64,000 nt of DNA, taken from NCBI RefSeq assembly GCF_016907675.1, contig NZ_JAFBCJ010000001.1, forward strand, positions 1,736,001 to 1,800,000, in the 5' to 3' direction. The position numbers and the translations under genes are program-made. Below are positions 46,219 through 54,582 of this stretch, one piece after another; position 1 is the first letter of the stretch; each line of letters begins with the position of its first letter. The notes below the pieces were generated by a model. The model was not told the origin of the DNA, did no database searches, and saw nothing but the letters and a program-made list of their open reading frames with translations. This DNA is from Geodermatophilus bullaregiensis (GTDB lineage Bacteria; Actinomycetota; Actinomycetes; Mycobacteriales; Geodermatophilaceae).

Positions 46219-47040
46219 GTGACGTTCTCGGTCGTCGCCCGCGACCCCGGCACCGGGGACATGGGCATCGCGGTCTCCTCGTGCATCCTGGCGGTCGGCC
46301 GCGCGGTGCCCAGCGCCCGGCCCGGGGTCGGCGTGGTCGCGGTGCAGGCCCGCAGCCCGCGCGGTCTCGGGCAGGTGCTGCTGGGCGGCCTGGCCGAGGG
46401 CACGGCGCCCGCGGTCCTGGTGCGCCGGGCGGCGCACGCGGCCGAGGACGTCGACCGGCAGATCGCCGTCCTCGGTGCCGACGGCGCGGTGGCCGCCGAC
46501 ACCGGGCCGGGCTCGTTCCCGGTCAGCGGCCACCTGGTCGGCGAGGGCTGGAGCGTGCAGGGCAACATGCTCGCCTCCCCCGAGGTCCTGCCGGCGATGG
46601 CGCGGGCCCACGAGGCCGCGCGCGGGCCGCTGGCCGACCGGCTCCTGGCCGCGCTCACCGCGGGCCAGGACGCCGGCGGGGACCTGCGGGGGCGCCAGTC
46701 CGCCGCGCTGCTCGTGGTCAGCGGCGGGCCGGCGTCCGAGGAGGACGACGGCGTGCGGGTGGACCTGCGCGTCGACGACTCCGGCGACCCGGTCGCCCAG
46801 CTGCGGGTGCTGCGCAACCTGCAGCGCGCCTACGACGAGCGCGACTACGAGACCCTCGCGCTGTTCGCCCCGGAGGGCGCCCGCGACCTCTACGCCGCCC
46901 TGGCCGCCTCCCGCCGCGGCGACCGGGCGGCCGCGCGGGAGGCCCTGGAGGCGGTGCGCGCCCGGCCCGGCTGGTCGGCGTGGCTGGCCTCGATGGCCGG
47001 CGACGCGCGCCTGTCGGCGGTCTCCCGCCTCCTGGGCTGA
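46219..47040 (+). CDS. DUF1028 domain protein (Ntn-hydrolase-like)
   Basis: This 273-residue protein has the DUF1028 core: TFSVVARDPGTGDMGIAVSSCILAVG at the very start, VVAVQARSPRGLGQVLLGGL, and WSVQGNMLASPEVLPAM, ending with VSGGPASEEDDGVRVDLRVDD. DUF1028 proteins have an Ntn-type fold and unknown substrates. Residues 185-273 (LRVLRNLQRAYDERDYETL...) form an additional helical, TPR-like tail seen in longer members. GTG 46219 lies 16 bases after the CoA-transferase, so it is probably the third gene of that operon. Confidence 0.85.
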   Translation: MTFSVVARDPGTGDMGIAVSSCILAVGRAVPSARPGVGVVAVQARSPRGLGQVLLGGLAEGTAPAVLVRRAAHAAEDVDRQIAVLGADGAVAADTGPGSFPVSGHLVGEGWSVQGNMLASPEVLPAMARAHEAARGPLADRLLAALTAGQDAGGDLRGRQSAALLVVSGGPASEEDDGVRVDLRVDDSGDPVAQLRVLRNLQRAYDERDYETLALFAPEGARDLYAALAASRRGDRAAAREALEAVRARPGWSAWLASMAGDARLSAVSRLLG

Positions 47041-47254
47041 GAGCGGTGTGCGCGTTGGCTGCCAGGTGCTGACCCGGGCTCGCACGCCGGCGGGAGCTGG
47101 TGCCGGTCGGCTGACCACATCAGGAGGCGTGACCTGCAGCACTGTGCGCCTACGGCGCATGTCGGTCTGCAGAACGAGCCCTCAGCGCACATCACCGCCG
47201 GTGTCGGAGGCCACGGCCGCCAACCAGTCGGCACACTCCTGGGCTGAGACCCGG

Positions 47255-48184
47255 TCAGCCCACCCGGACGACGGTGTACTCGGTCTCCGGGGTCTGCGGG
47301 GCGTCGAAGCGTGCGTTCACCGCGTACAGCGCCGAGCCGAAGGGCGCGACCGTCGTGGGCGTCTGGAAGTCCGGGTCGGTCAGCGTGTCGACCAGCGCCG
47401 CCGAGGCGTAGTCGTCCGCCAGCTCGAGGACGGCGATCTGCTGGAGCGCGTTGCGCACCACATAGAGGGTGCGGCCCTGGCGGAGCAGGCCGTCGCTGTT
47501 GGTGAGCGAGGCGCCCCCGAGGTCGACCCGGGTGGTGACCCCGGTGCCTGCGGCCACCCGGAACAGCAGGCCGGTGTTGGACTGCACGACGAGCAGGGTC
47601 TCGCCGTCCGGCGAGGCCTCGATGCCGTTGGCGTTGAAGCCCGCCTGGTACTGCAGGTCACCGGTCAGCGGCAGCGTCGTCGCCGGCCCGGCCGGCCGCC
47701 CGCCGGGACCGAGGGGCACCACGTACAGGACCGGGTTCACCGAGTCGGTGAAGTACGCGGCGTCCCGGGTGACGACGACGTCGTTGACGAAGGTCGCCCC
47801 CGGGGCGGTGAGCGCGTACGAGGCGAGCACCTCGCCGGTGCGCGTGTCGTAGACGGTGCCCGTGCCGGTGGCGCCGCCGGCCACCCACAGCCGGCCCCGG
47901 CGGTCGACCTCGGTGCCGATGGCCGCGCCGCCCGGCGTGCCCTCGACCAGCAGCGCGCCGTCGCCGGTGCGCAGGTCGCCGCGGTAGATCGAGCCGTCGG
48001 TGCGGGAGCCGACGTAGAAGGCGGTGCCCCGCCCGGTGGAGATGCCCTCGGGGCTGAAGCCGTCCGGCAGCGCGATGACCTCGGGGAACGGATCGACCGG
48101 GGCGGCTCCGGCGGACGTCGCCGGGAGGACGACCGCCCCCGCCAGGGCGCCCGCTGCCAGCAGTGACGTCATCGTGCGTCGCAC
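47255..48184 (-). CDS. Secreted SMP-30/NHL-like beta-propeller protein
   Basis: This 309-residue exported protein has a signal peptide (RRTMTSLLAAGALAGAVVLPATSAGA). The body has repeated propeller-type blades: FSPEGISTGRGTAFYVGSRTDGSIY, AAIGTEVDRRGRLWVAGGATGT, ATFVNDVVVTRDAAYFTDSVNPVLYVV, FNANGIEASPDGETLLVVQSNTGLLFRV and LLRQGRTLYVVRNALQQIAVLEL. Such proteins are lactonase-like or scaffold propellers; the substrate is unknown. GTG 48184 is chosen over ATG 48172 because AGGAGG lies four bases upstream and it adds the Arg pair expected before the hydrophobic core. Confidence 0.85.
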   Translation of the reverse strand: MRRTMTSLLAAGALAGAVVLPATSAGAAPVDPFPEVIALPDGFSPEGISTGRGTAFYVGSRTDGSIYRGDLRTGDGALLVEGTPGGAAIGTEVDRRGRLWVAGGATGTGTVYDTRTGEVLASYALTAPGATFVNDVVVTRDAAYFTDSVNPVLYVVPLGPGGRPAGPATTLPLTGDLQYQAGFNANGIEASPDGETLLVVQSNTGLLFRVAAGTGVTTRVDLGGASLTNSDGLLRQGRTLYVVRNALQQIAVLELADDYASAALVDTLTDPDFQTPTTVAPFGSALYAVNARFDAPQTPETEYTVVRVG

Positions 48185-48254
48185 GGTGCCTCCTCGGGTC
48201 GATCGCGTGGGACCCGACTGTGCACCGCCGGGTGGGCGCCCACCACCCGGGCGG

Positions 48255-48995
48255 TCACCACCCGGCCGCGCGGAGGTCCTCGGCCAGCTCGTCGGCCAGC
48301 CGCGCGTAGCCGTCCTCGTCGGGGTGCAGCCCGTCGGCGTAGAGCCCGTCCGGGGGCTCCAGCCATCCGTCGGCGATCGGGTCGACGAAGCGCACACCGG
48401 CCTGCCCGGCGGCCGCGGCCAGGGCGTCGCGCACGGCCTCGACCGCGGCACGCGGCACGACCGGCGCCGCCAGGGGGCCGAGGACGACGACGTCGGCGTC
48501 CGGGACCGCCGCGGCCAGCTCGGCGTACAGCGCGGCCGCGGCTGCGCCCACCGCGGCCGGGTCGACCCCGACGTCGTTGGTGCTGCCCTGGACCACGACG
48601 ACGTCGGGATCGGCGGCGACGACGTCGTCGACCCGCCCGCCGAAGGGGGCGTTGTCCCCTCCCCCGCCGTCGGAGACGTAGCCGGTGCCCGACTGCGCGG
48701 CCTCGACCTGGGTCCAGCCCAGCCGGTCGGCGACCTGCGCCGCGTACGTCGGGCCGTCCGACCCCACGCCGACCGTGTAGGAGTCACCGAGGAAGACCGC
48801 GCGGACCTCCTCGGCGGGCGCCGCCGGGGGCGTCGTCCCGGCGGTCGTGGTGGTCGGCGGAGTCGCGGGCGTCGTGGGCCCCTCGGCGCTGTCCGTGCCA
48901 CCGCAGGCGGCCAGCGCCAGGCAGGCCGCCAGGCAGGACACGAGGAGCCCGGCGAGGCGGGACACGGGCGCGGCCACCCGCCCAGGATGCCGCAC
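48255..48995 (-). CDS. SGNH/GDSL hydrolase lipoprotein
   Basis: This 246-residue exported esterase-like protein has a signal peptide with lipobox LALAAC, then a Thr/Pro linker. The SGNH blocks are in order: block I VFLGDSYTVGVG (nucleophile Ser), block II-like AQSGTGYVSDG, block III VVVQGSTNDVG (Asn) and block V DGLYADGLHPDEDGYARLADEL (Asp, His). It probably removes acyl groups from glycans or lipids at the cell surface. It may be co-transcribed with the downstream propeller gene 70 bases away. Confidence 0.88.
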   Translation of the reverse strand: MRHPGRVAAPVSRLAGLLVSCLAACLALAACGGTDSAEGPTTPATPPTTTTAGTTPPAAPAEEVRAVFLGDSYTVGVGSDGPTYAAQVADRLGWTQVEAAQSGTGYVSDGGGGDNAPFGGRVDDVVAADPDVVVVQGSTNDVGVDPAAVGAAAAALYAELAAAVPDADVVVLGPLAAPVVPRAAVEAVRDALAAAAGQAGVRFVDPIADGWLEPPDGLYADGLHPDEDGYARLADELAEDLRAAGW

Positions 48996-49057
48996 CCGGC
49001 CGTCCGGTCCTCACCCCGAGGGGCTGCAGCGGGTGGCCGACACTCGTCCGCGGCGCC

Positions 49058-49132
49058 CTACCGGAGCAGGCTGCGGACGATCACCAGGCGCTGGGTCTGG
49101 TTGGTGCCCTCGTGGATCTGGACGGTCTGGGA
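49058..49132 (-). pseudogene. 3'-terminal fragment of an acyl-CoA dehydrogenase gene
   Basis: About 25 codons ending in TAG read VQIHEGTNQTQRLVIVRSLL, matching the fadE25 C-terminus at 53407-53480 (TQIYEGTNQIQRLVIARSLL) in the same orientation. Upstream of this the frame loses all similarity. It is a broken copy, left either by a duplication of the fadE25 end or by loss of a paralogue. It forms the left flank of the chromate region. Confidence 0.8.
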
Positions 49133-49242
49133 CGACGACCCGGGCGCGGGTCCGGCGGGGCGCGGCTCGTCCTGGAACCTCGCGGCGATCAGGTGCATGC
49201 TCCCCGGGCCACCGCAGTGCCGTCGCTCGCCCGGAGGCCCCT

Positions 49243-49416
49243 GTGACCGAGTTCGTCACGCTCGTCGCCGTGGGGGTCGTGGTCGTCGGTCTCGGGGTCC
49301 TGGCGGCGGGGTTCCTGCTGACGGCGGTCGGCTGGCTGGTGTCGCACCTGGTCTCGCACAGCGGCTCGACCGGACCCCGGGTGCGCGGAGGTGGGCCTCG
49401 GGCCCCCGGCGCGTGA
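49243..49416 (+). CDS. Small single-helix membrane protein
   Basis: This 57-residue protein begins TEFVTLVAVGVVVVGLGVL and continues AAGFLLTAVGWLVSHLV, one long or two short transmembrane segments, and ends in a Gly/Pro/Arg tail. GTG 49243 has GGAGG five bases upstream, which supports real translation. No family is recognised. It sits immediately before the chromate-resistance genes in the same direction. Confidence 0.55.
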   Translation: MTEFVTLVAVGVVVVGLGVLAAGFLLTAVGWLVSHLVSHSGSTGPRVRGGGPRAPGA

Positions 49417-49449
49417 CCTCGAGTCCGGACGCCGTCTGGACGTAGCGAC

Positions 49450-49463
49450 GCAACCGTGGTTGC
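49450..49463 (+). promoter_or_regulatory. Palindrome upstream of the chromate genes (candidate operator)
   Basis: GCAACCGTGGTTGC is a perfect inverted repeat (GCAACC/GGTTGC with two central bases), ending eight bases before the GTG of the chrB-like gene. Its place next to the start suggests binding by a repressor, perhaps a ChrB-type protein. This is inference. Confidence 0.45.
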
Positions 49464-49471
49464 ATGCCGAT

Positions 49472-49984
49472 GTGCCGACGTCGTCGACCTCCGGGCCCTC
49501 GGAGTGGGTGCTGCTCGCCTACCGCCTGCCGCGGGAGCCGTCCGGTCCGCGGACGACGCTGTGGCGGCGGCTCAAGCGGCTGGGCGTGGCCCAGATCGCC
49601 GACGGCCTCGTGACGCTGCCCGCCGACGCCCGCACCCGGGAGGCGCTGGAGTGGCTCGCAGACGACGTCGTGGCCGCGAACGGCACCGCGGGGATCTGGG
49701 TGGCTCGGCCGGCCACGGTGGCCCAGGAGCGGGAACTGGCCACCGCGATGTCCGCCGCCCGGGCCGCGGAGTACCGCGCGCTGGCCGAGCAGTGCCACCG
49801 CGCCGCGGCCACCGGTGACCCGACGGAGCGCGCACGGGCGCTGCGCCGGCTGCGCACCGAGTGGCGGGCCATCGACCGCCGCGACTTCTTCCCGCCGGCC
49901 GAGCGCGAGACCGCCGCCTCGGCGCTCCGCGAGCTGAGCGCCGCGGTCACGGCCGACGCCGCGGTGCCGGAGGCGGCGCGGTGA
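49472..49984 (+). CDS. Chromate resistance protein, ChrB N-terminal domain
   Basis: This 170-residue protein is the N-terminal domain of ChrB, the chromate-responsive regulator, as a separate gene: WVLLAYRLPREPSGPRTTLWRRLKRLGVAQIADGLV followed by the ANGTAGIWVARPATVAQ segment and a helical C-terminus with AARAAEYRALAEQC. In classical ChrB the same polypeptide continues into the ChrB C-terminal domain; here that domain is the next gene, overlapping by four bases (GTGA). GTG 49472 is chosen as start; the upstream frame is open without a better start. Confidence 0.8.
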   Translation: MPTSSTSGPSEWVLLAYRLPREPSGPRTTLWRRLKRLGVAQIADGLVTLPADARTREALEWLADDVVAANGTAGIWVARPATVAQERELATAMSAARAAEYRALAEQCHRAAATGDPTERARALRRLRTEWRAIDRRDFFPPAERETAASALRELSAAVTADAAVPEAAR

Positions 49985-50625
49985 GGTGGGCGACCCGTGC
50001 GGGTGTGCACATCGACCGGGCGGCGTGCGCCTGGCTGATCCGCCGCTTCCTCGACCCGGACGCCGCCTTCCTCTTCGTCGCCGACCCCACCGAGGTCCCG
50101 CCCGACGCCACGCCGTTCGACGTGCGCGGCGTCGACCTGGGCCACCACGGCGGCGACTGCTCGTTCGAGACGATCCTGCGCCGCTACGAGCTGACCGACC
50201 CGGTGCTGTGGCGGATCGCCGAGATCGTCCACGAGGCCGACCTCGACGACGAGCGCTTCGACGCGCCCGAGGCGCCGGGGGTGGACGTGGTGCTGCGCGG
50301 GCTGTCGATGACCGGCGACGACGAGCACACGCTGGCCGTGTCCGGCCCCGTCTTCGACGGCCTGTACGAGTTCCACCGCCGTCGCCTGCTGCTCGGCCGC
50401 GAGCCGGCTGATCCCCGGAGGCCCGTCATGTACTCCCTCGACCGCGAGCCGCGGGTCGTCGTCCAGGTGTCCGGGAGCCGGATGCGCGCGTTCGTGCAGG
50501 TCGTCAGCGGCGTGGTCCTGGGCCTCGGCCTGGCATCAGCTGCGGGGCTGGAACCCGGCGTGGCCGGTTCCCGGACGGAGACGTGGCGGCTGCCCGTACC
50601 CCCGATGACACGAGGACGTCGATGA
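49981..50625 (+). CDS. Chromate resistance protein, ChrB C-terminal domain
   Basis: This 214-residue protein starts RWATRAGVHIDRAACAWLIRRFLDP, the diagnostic ChrB_C sequence, and continues FLFVADPTEVPPDATPFD, GHHGGDCSFETILRRYEL and IAEIVHEADLDDERFDAPEAPG. The His/Cys/Glu residues suggest metal binding. About 75 residues after YEFHRRRLLLGR are an extension I do not find typical of the domain. It overlaps ChrB-N upstream and chrA downstream (ATGA), forming a tight three-gene operon. Confidence 0.8.
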   Translation: MRWATRAGVHIDRAACAWLIRRFLDPDAAFLFVADPTEVPPDATPFDVRGVDLGHHGGDCSFETILRRYELTDPVLWRIAEIVHEADLDDERFDAPEAPGVDVVLRGLSMTGDDEHTLAVSGPVFDGLYEFHRRRLLLGREPADPRRPVMYSLDREPRVVVQVSGSRMRAFVQVVSGVVLGLGLASAAGLEPGVAGSRTETWRLPVPPMTRGRR

Positions 50626-52070
50626 CCCGCGAGACCCCCCGCCCCCAGGACACCGCGCCCGCCGCGCCGGGGCTCGACAAGGCGCCGACACCGGAGCCGC
50701 CGACGAGCGCGCAGGAGCAGGCCGCCATCCCGTTCCGGACGGCGGTGCGGGCCTGGTTCGCCATCTCGCTGCAGACCTTCGGCGGCCCGGCCGGCCAGAT
50801 CGCGGTCATGCAGCGCACGCTGGTCGACGAGAAGCGGTGGATCGGGCAGCGCCGGTTCCTGCACGCGCTCAACTACTGCACGCTGCTGCCCGGCCCGGAG
50901 GCCCAACAGCTGGCCACCTACGTCGGCTGGCTGCTGCACGGCACCCGCGGCGGGCTGGTCGCGGGCGGCCTGTTCGTGCTGCCCGGCGTCGTCGCACTGC
51001 TGGCGCTCTCGGCGGTCTACGTCGCCTTCGGGGACACGACCGCGATCACCGCGGTGTTCGCGGGGTTGGCCGCCGCGGTGCTGGCGATCGTCGTGCAGGC
51101 CGTCATCCGGGTGGCGAAGAAGGCGCTGGACAGCCGGGCCCTGATCGCCCTGGCGGTGGCGTCCTTCGTGGCGCTGGCGCTGTTCGGCGTGCCCTTCCCG
51201 ATCGTCGTCGCGCTCGCCGGGATCGCGGGCTGGGCGCTGGGCCGCTGGCGGCCGTCCGCGCTCCCGCGCAAGAGGGCCGCCGAGGGACCCGACGCCGGCC
51301 CACCCCCGGTCATCTCCGACGACGTCCTTCACCACGAGGCGCCCACTGCCCGCCGCACGCTGCGGGTGCTGCTGGTCGGGCTGCTGGTGTGGGGGCTGCC
51401 GGTCGCGGCGGTCGCCCTGCTGACCGGCGCGGGCAGCGTCTTCACCGAGCAGGGCCTGTTCTTCTCCGGCGCCGCGGTGGTCACCTTCGGCGGCGCCTAC
51501 GCGGTGCTGGCCTACGTCGCGCAGCAGGCGGTCGAGGTCTACGGCTGGCTGGCGCCGCGGGAGATGGTGCGCGGGCTGGCGCTGGCGGAGACCACGCCGG
51601 GACCGCTGATCATGGTGGTGCAGTTCGTCGCCTTCCTCGGCGCCTACCGCGACCCCGGCGACCTGGACCCGTGGGTGGCCGCGGTGCTGGCCTCGCTGCT
51701 GGTCACCTGGGTGACCTTCGTGCCGAGCTTCCTGTTCGTGCTGCTCGGCGCCCCCTACATGGAGCGGCTGCGCGGCAACCGGTCGCTGTCGGCGGCGCTG
51801 ACCGGCATCACCGCGGCCGTCGTCGGGGTGATCGCGAACCTGGGCGTCTACTTCGCCGTCCACACGCTGTTCTCCGACACCGTCGCCGTCGACGGCGGGC
51901 CGCTGTCGCTGGAGCTGCCGGTCCTGACCACGTTGCGACCGGTGCCGCTGGTCATCGCCCTGGTGGCCGCCGTGCTGCTGTTCCGGGTCAAGTGGTCGGT
52001 GCTGCGCACTCTCGGCGTCTGCGCCGTCCTGGGCCTGGTCGCCGGCCTGGCCGGCCTGCCGATCGCCTGA
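50622..52070 (+). CDS. chrA: Chromate efflux transporter ChrA (bidomain)
   Basis: This 482-residue inner-membrane protein of the CHR family exports chromate. The two homologous halves are seen: the first begins FAISLQTFGGPAGQIAVMQR with KRWIGQRRFLHALNYCTLLPGPEAQQLATYVGWL; the second has FTEQGLFFSGAAVVTFGGAY with GWLAPREMVRGLALAETTPGPLIMVVQFVAFLGAY. About 10-12 helices are evident. The first 45 residues are a Pro/Ala-rich cytosolic leader. ATG 50622 overlaps the ChrB-C stop. Confidence 0.93.
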   Translation: MTRETPRPQDTAPAAPGLDKAPTPEPPTSAQEQAAIPFRTAVRAWFAISLQTFGGPAGQIAVMQRTLVDEKRWIGQRRFLHALNYCTLLPGPEAQQLATYVGWLLHGTRGGLVAGGLFVLPGVVALLALSAVYVAFGDTTAITAVFAGLAAAVLAIVVQAVIRVAKKALDSRALIALAVASFVALALFGVPFPIVVALAGIAGWALGRWRPSALPRKRAAEGPDAGPPPVISDDVLHHEAPTARRTLRVLLVGLLVWGLPVAAVALLTGAGSVFTEQGLFFSGAAVVTFGGAYAVLAYVAQQAVEVYGWLAPREMVRGLALAETTPGPLIMVVQFVAFLGAYRDPGDLDPWVAAVLASLLVTWVTFVPSFLFVLLGAPYMERLRGNRSLSAALTGITAAVVGVIANLGVYFAVHTLFSDTVAVDGGPLSLELPVLTTLRPVPLVIALVAAVLLFRVKWSVLRTLGVCAVLGLVAGLAGLPIA

Positions 52071-52099
52071 CCCTGCACCCGGACGGGAAGGGGCAGCCC

Positions 52100-52505
52100 A
52101 TGGGACGCGCGGACGTGTACAGCCAGCCCGACGCACCGGACCCGGTGCTGCCGGCCGAGCTCGTGCGGGAGCTCGCCGAGGCGCACCTGCCGACCGAGGT
52201 GCGGCTGGCCGACGGCATGGCGGTGGACGAGTCCGGCAGCGAGGCGCGCGCTGGCCGGGCCGCTCGCCGGCCGGATCCCTGCCTTCCACGGCTACGACGC
52301 GGTCGAGACCACCGCCGGCCCGGTCGAGTTCCTCGTGATGGGTCGGGTGCCCGGCTGGGCCGTCGTCACCGGGGGGCTTCCGGAGAGCGCGCGAAGCCAC
52401 CTGTTGCGGGAGCTCGCCGATGTGCTGCGGGTCGTGCACGGCCTCGACGCCGGCGAGCTGCGGGCCGCCGGCACCCTGCCCACCGTGGACGGTGCCGCGG
52501 CCGTA
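52100..52505 (+). pseudogene. Broken phosphotransferase-like (APH family) gene
   Basis: It opens with a good ribosome site (GGAAGGGG) and ATG 52100: GRADVYSQPDAPDPVLPAEL and LAEAHLPTEVRLADGMAVDE. Near 52250 the frame shifts and apparently loses an internal segment, then resumes as [33 protein letters not shown] and [20 protein letters not shown]. After about 52500 the sequence is the antisense of an aldo/keto reductase fragment. The kinase motif region (HGDxxxxN) is missing, so this cannot be active. Confidence 0.7.
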
Positions 52506-53077
52506 CGGAGGCTGCTCGGTGACGAACCGCTCCTGGTGCCGCTCGCGGGAGGCCCACTGGGCCTCCACGATCTGCGAGCCGGAGTACGAGGACGACCGAT
52601 GTAGCGGACCTTGCCCGCCCGAACGAGATCGGTGAGCGCGCCGAGGGTCTCCTCGACGTCGGTGTCGGGGCTGGGCCGGTGCACCTGGGACAGGTCGATG
52701 TGGTCGGTCCCCAGCCGGCGCAGCGAGTTCTCGACGCGGATGATCCACCGGCGTGAGCCGCTCCGGTGGTTGGGGTCCTCGCCCATCGGCACGAAGAACT
52801 TCGTGCCCAGGACCACGTCGTCGCGGCGGCCCTGGAGCGCTTCGCCGACGATCTCCTCGGACACGCCGCCGGAGTACACATCGGCGGTGTCGACGACGTT
52901 GGTGCCGGCGTCCAGCGCCCGGTGGATGATGCGGATCGAGTCGGCGCGGTCGTCGTTGCCCCACGGGCCGAACACCATCGCCCCGAGGCACAGCGGGCTG
53001 ACCTGGACACCGGTGCGGCCGAGGGTGACCGCCGATCGCGACGCCGACGGTGCCCGATCCAGTGACGAGATGCGCAC
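52500..53077 (-). pseudogene. Truncated, frameshifted aldo/keto reductase gene
   Basis: The leftward frame reads [40 protein letters not shown] (Asp and Tyr of the catalytic set), [19 protein letters not shown] and [20 protein letters not shown] up to VRYIG. One base is then missing near 52596, and the homology continues in another frame as [20 protein letters not shown] and FVTEQPPY before ending at about 52500 where it meets the phosphotransferase remnant. Roughly the last 140 residues of a normal family member are absent. Confidence 0.8.
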
Positions 53078-53406
53078 CCTGCCCGGCGCCGCCCCATGGC
53101 TTCCGGATGCGGAAGGCACCTACGAGGAGAGCCGGCTCGCGGCCCTGCTCACCGACCTGCACCACCAGGCCATCTCGGAGCCGCTGCCGTTGATGGATGG
53201 TCACGAACCGGAGGGAGGTGGGCCACCGACAACAGGGGCCTCGGACAGCTAGGAGTTCGTGTGTCACACCGCCGTCACGCAGGCGCTGCACCGGAGTTCC
53301 GTCGGGTGCCGGAAGCACCTCAGCGGGTGACCGCCTCCGCACCGGCAACCGGCGTCCCCGCAGCGGCCTGTCATCGACATGACCTGCGAGAACGCCGGTC
53401 GACGTC
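53078..53406. other. Gene-poor stretch between pseudogene and fadE25
   Basis: No convincing gene is seen. A rightward frame of about 60 codons (around 53068-53252: [40 protein letters not shown]) looks once-coding but has no recognisable family or start signal, and may be another remnant. Confidence 0.4.
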
Positions 53407-54576
53407 CTACTTCAGGAGACTCCGGGCGATCACCAGGCGCTGGATCTGGTTGGTGCCCTCGTAGATCTGGGTGATCTTGGCGTCGCGCATCATGCGCTCG
53501 ACCGGGAAGTCCTGCGTGTAACCGGCACCGCCGAAGAGCTGGACGGCGTCGGTGGTGACCTTCATGGCGACGTCGGAGGCGAACGCCTTGGCCGCGGCGC
53601 ACAGCCGGCCCAGGTCGGGGTCGCTCTTGCCACCGGAATGGCCGGACTCGCCGCGGGCGGCGGCCACGTAGACCAGGTGCCGGGCGGCCTCGATCTGCAT
53701 GGACATGTCGGCGAGCATGAACTGCACGCCCTGGAAGTCGCTGACCGCCCTGCCGAACTGCCGGCGCTCACGGGTGTACGCGACCGCGGCGTCGAGCGCG
53801 CCCTGGGCGATGCCGACGGCCTGCGCGCCGATGGTCGGGCGCGTGAAGTCCAGCGTCCGCAGCGCGGTCTTGAAGCCGGTGCCGGGCTCCCCGATGATCC
53901 GGTCGGCCGGGATGGTGCAGTCGGTGAGGTAGAGCTCGCAGGTGGGCGAGCCCTTGATGCCCATCTTCCGCTCCTTGGGGCCCACGGCGAAGCCCGGGTC
54001 GTCGCGGTGGACGACGAACGCGGAGATGCCGTTGGCCCGCTTGTCCGGGTCGGTGACGGCCATGACCGTGTACCACTCGGAGACGCCGGAGTTGGTGATC
54101 CAGGCCTTGGTGCCGTTGAGCACCCAGGTGTCGCCGTCGCGGCGGGCGCGGGTCCTCATCGAGGCGGCGTCCGAGCCCGCCTCCCGCTCGGACAGGCCGT
54201 AGCTGATCATCGCCTGGCCGGACGCGATCGTGGGCAGGACCTGCTGCTTGAGCTCTTCCGACGCCGACAGGACCACCGGCATCGAGCCGAGCTTGTTGAC
54301 CGCCGGGATCAGCGAGGCGCTCGCGTCGACCCGGGCGACCTCCTCGATGACGATGCAGGTCGCCACCGCGTCGGCGCCCTCGCCCCCGTAGGCCTCCGGG
54401 ATGTGGGTGGCGTGGAAGCCGGCCGCCGTCAGCGCCTTGTGCGCCTCGATCGGGTACCGCGAGTCGGCGTCGACCTCGGCGGCGTGGGGGGCGATCTCCC
54501 GCTCGGCGATGTCCCGGACGGCGGCCCGGATCGCGTCGTGCTCCTCGGTCAGTTGGTACAGCCCGCTCGTACTCAC
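53407..54576 (-). CDS. fadE25: Acyl-CoA dehydrogenase
   Basis: This 389-residue FAD enzyme introduces the alpha-beta double bond in acyl-CoA oxidation. Motifs: YGLSEREAGSDAASMRTRA and NGTKAWITNSGVSEWYTVMAV (FAD/substrate loops), KMGIKGSPTCELYLTDCTIP, QLFGGAGYTQDFPVERMMRDAK and the C-terminal ITQIYEGTNQIQRLVIARSL. It corresponds to Rv3274c FadE25; short- to branched-chain specificity is inferred. GTG 54576 is preceded at six bases by a TAGCAT -10 that overlaps the purE stop codon. Confidence 0.95.
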   Translation of the reverse strand: MSTSGLYQLTEEHDAIRAAVRDIAEREIAPHAAEVDADSRYPIEAHKALTAAGFHATHIPEAYGGEGADAVATCIVIEEVARVDASASLIPAVNKLGSMPVVLSASEELKQQVLPTIASGQAMISYGLSEREAGSDAASMRTRARRDGDTWVLNGTKAWITNSGVSEWYTVMAVTDPDKRANGISAFVVHRDDPGFAVGPKERKMGIKGSPTCELYLTDCTIPADRIIGEPGTGFKTALRTLDFTRPTIGAQAVGIAQGALDAAVAYTRERRQFGRAVSDFQGVQFMLADMSMQIEAARHLVYVAAARGESGHSGGKSDPDLGRLCAAAKAFASDVAMKVTTDAVQLFGGAGYTQDFPVERMMRDAKITQIYEGTNQIQRLVIARSLLK

Positions 54577-54582
54577 GGGTAG

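Noticed and set aside
47041..47254. Possible small gene in the gap between DUF1028 and the propeller gene
   Set aside because: Frames there have no ribosome site, odd composition and no recognisable protein; I see nothing in it.
49011..49259. Leftward 82-codon frame at the fadE25-like fragment
   Set aside because: It is the wrong frame; the matching frame gives the acyl-CoA dehydrogenase C-terminus ending at 49058.
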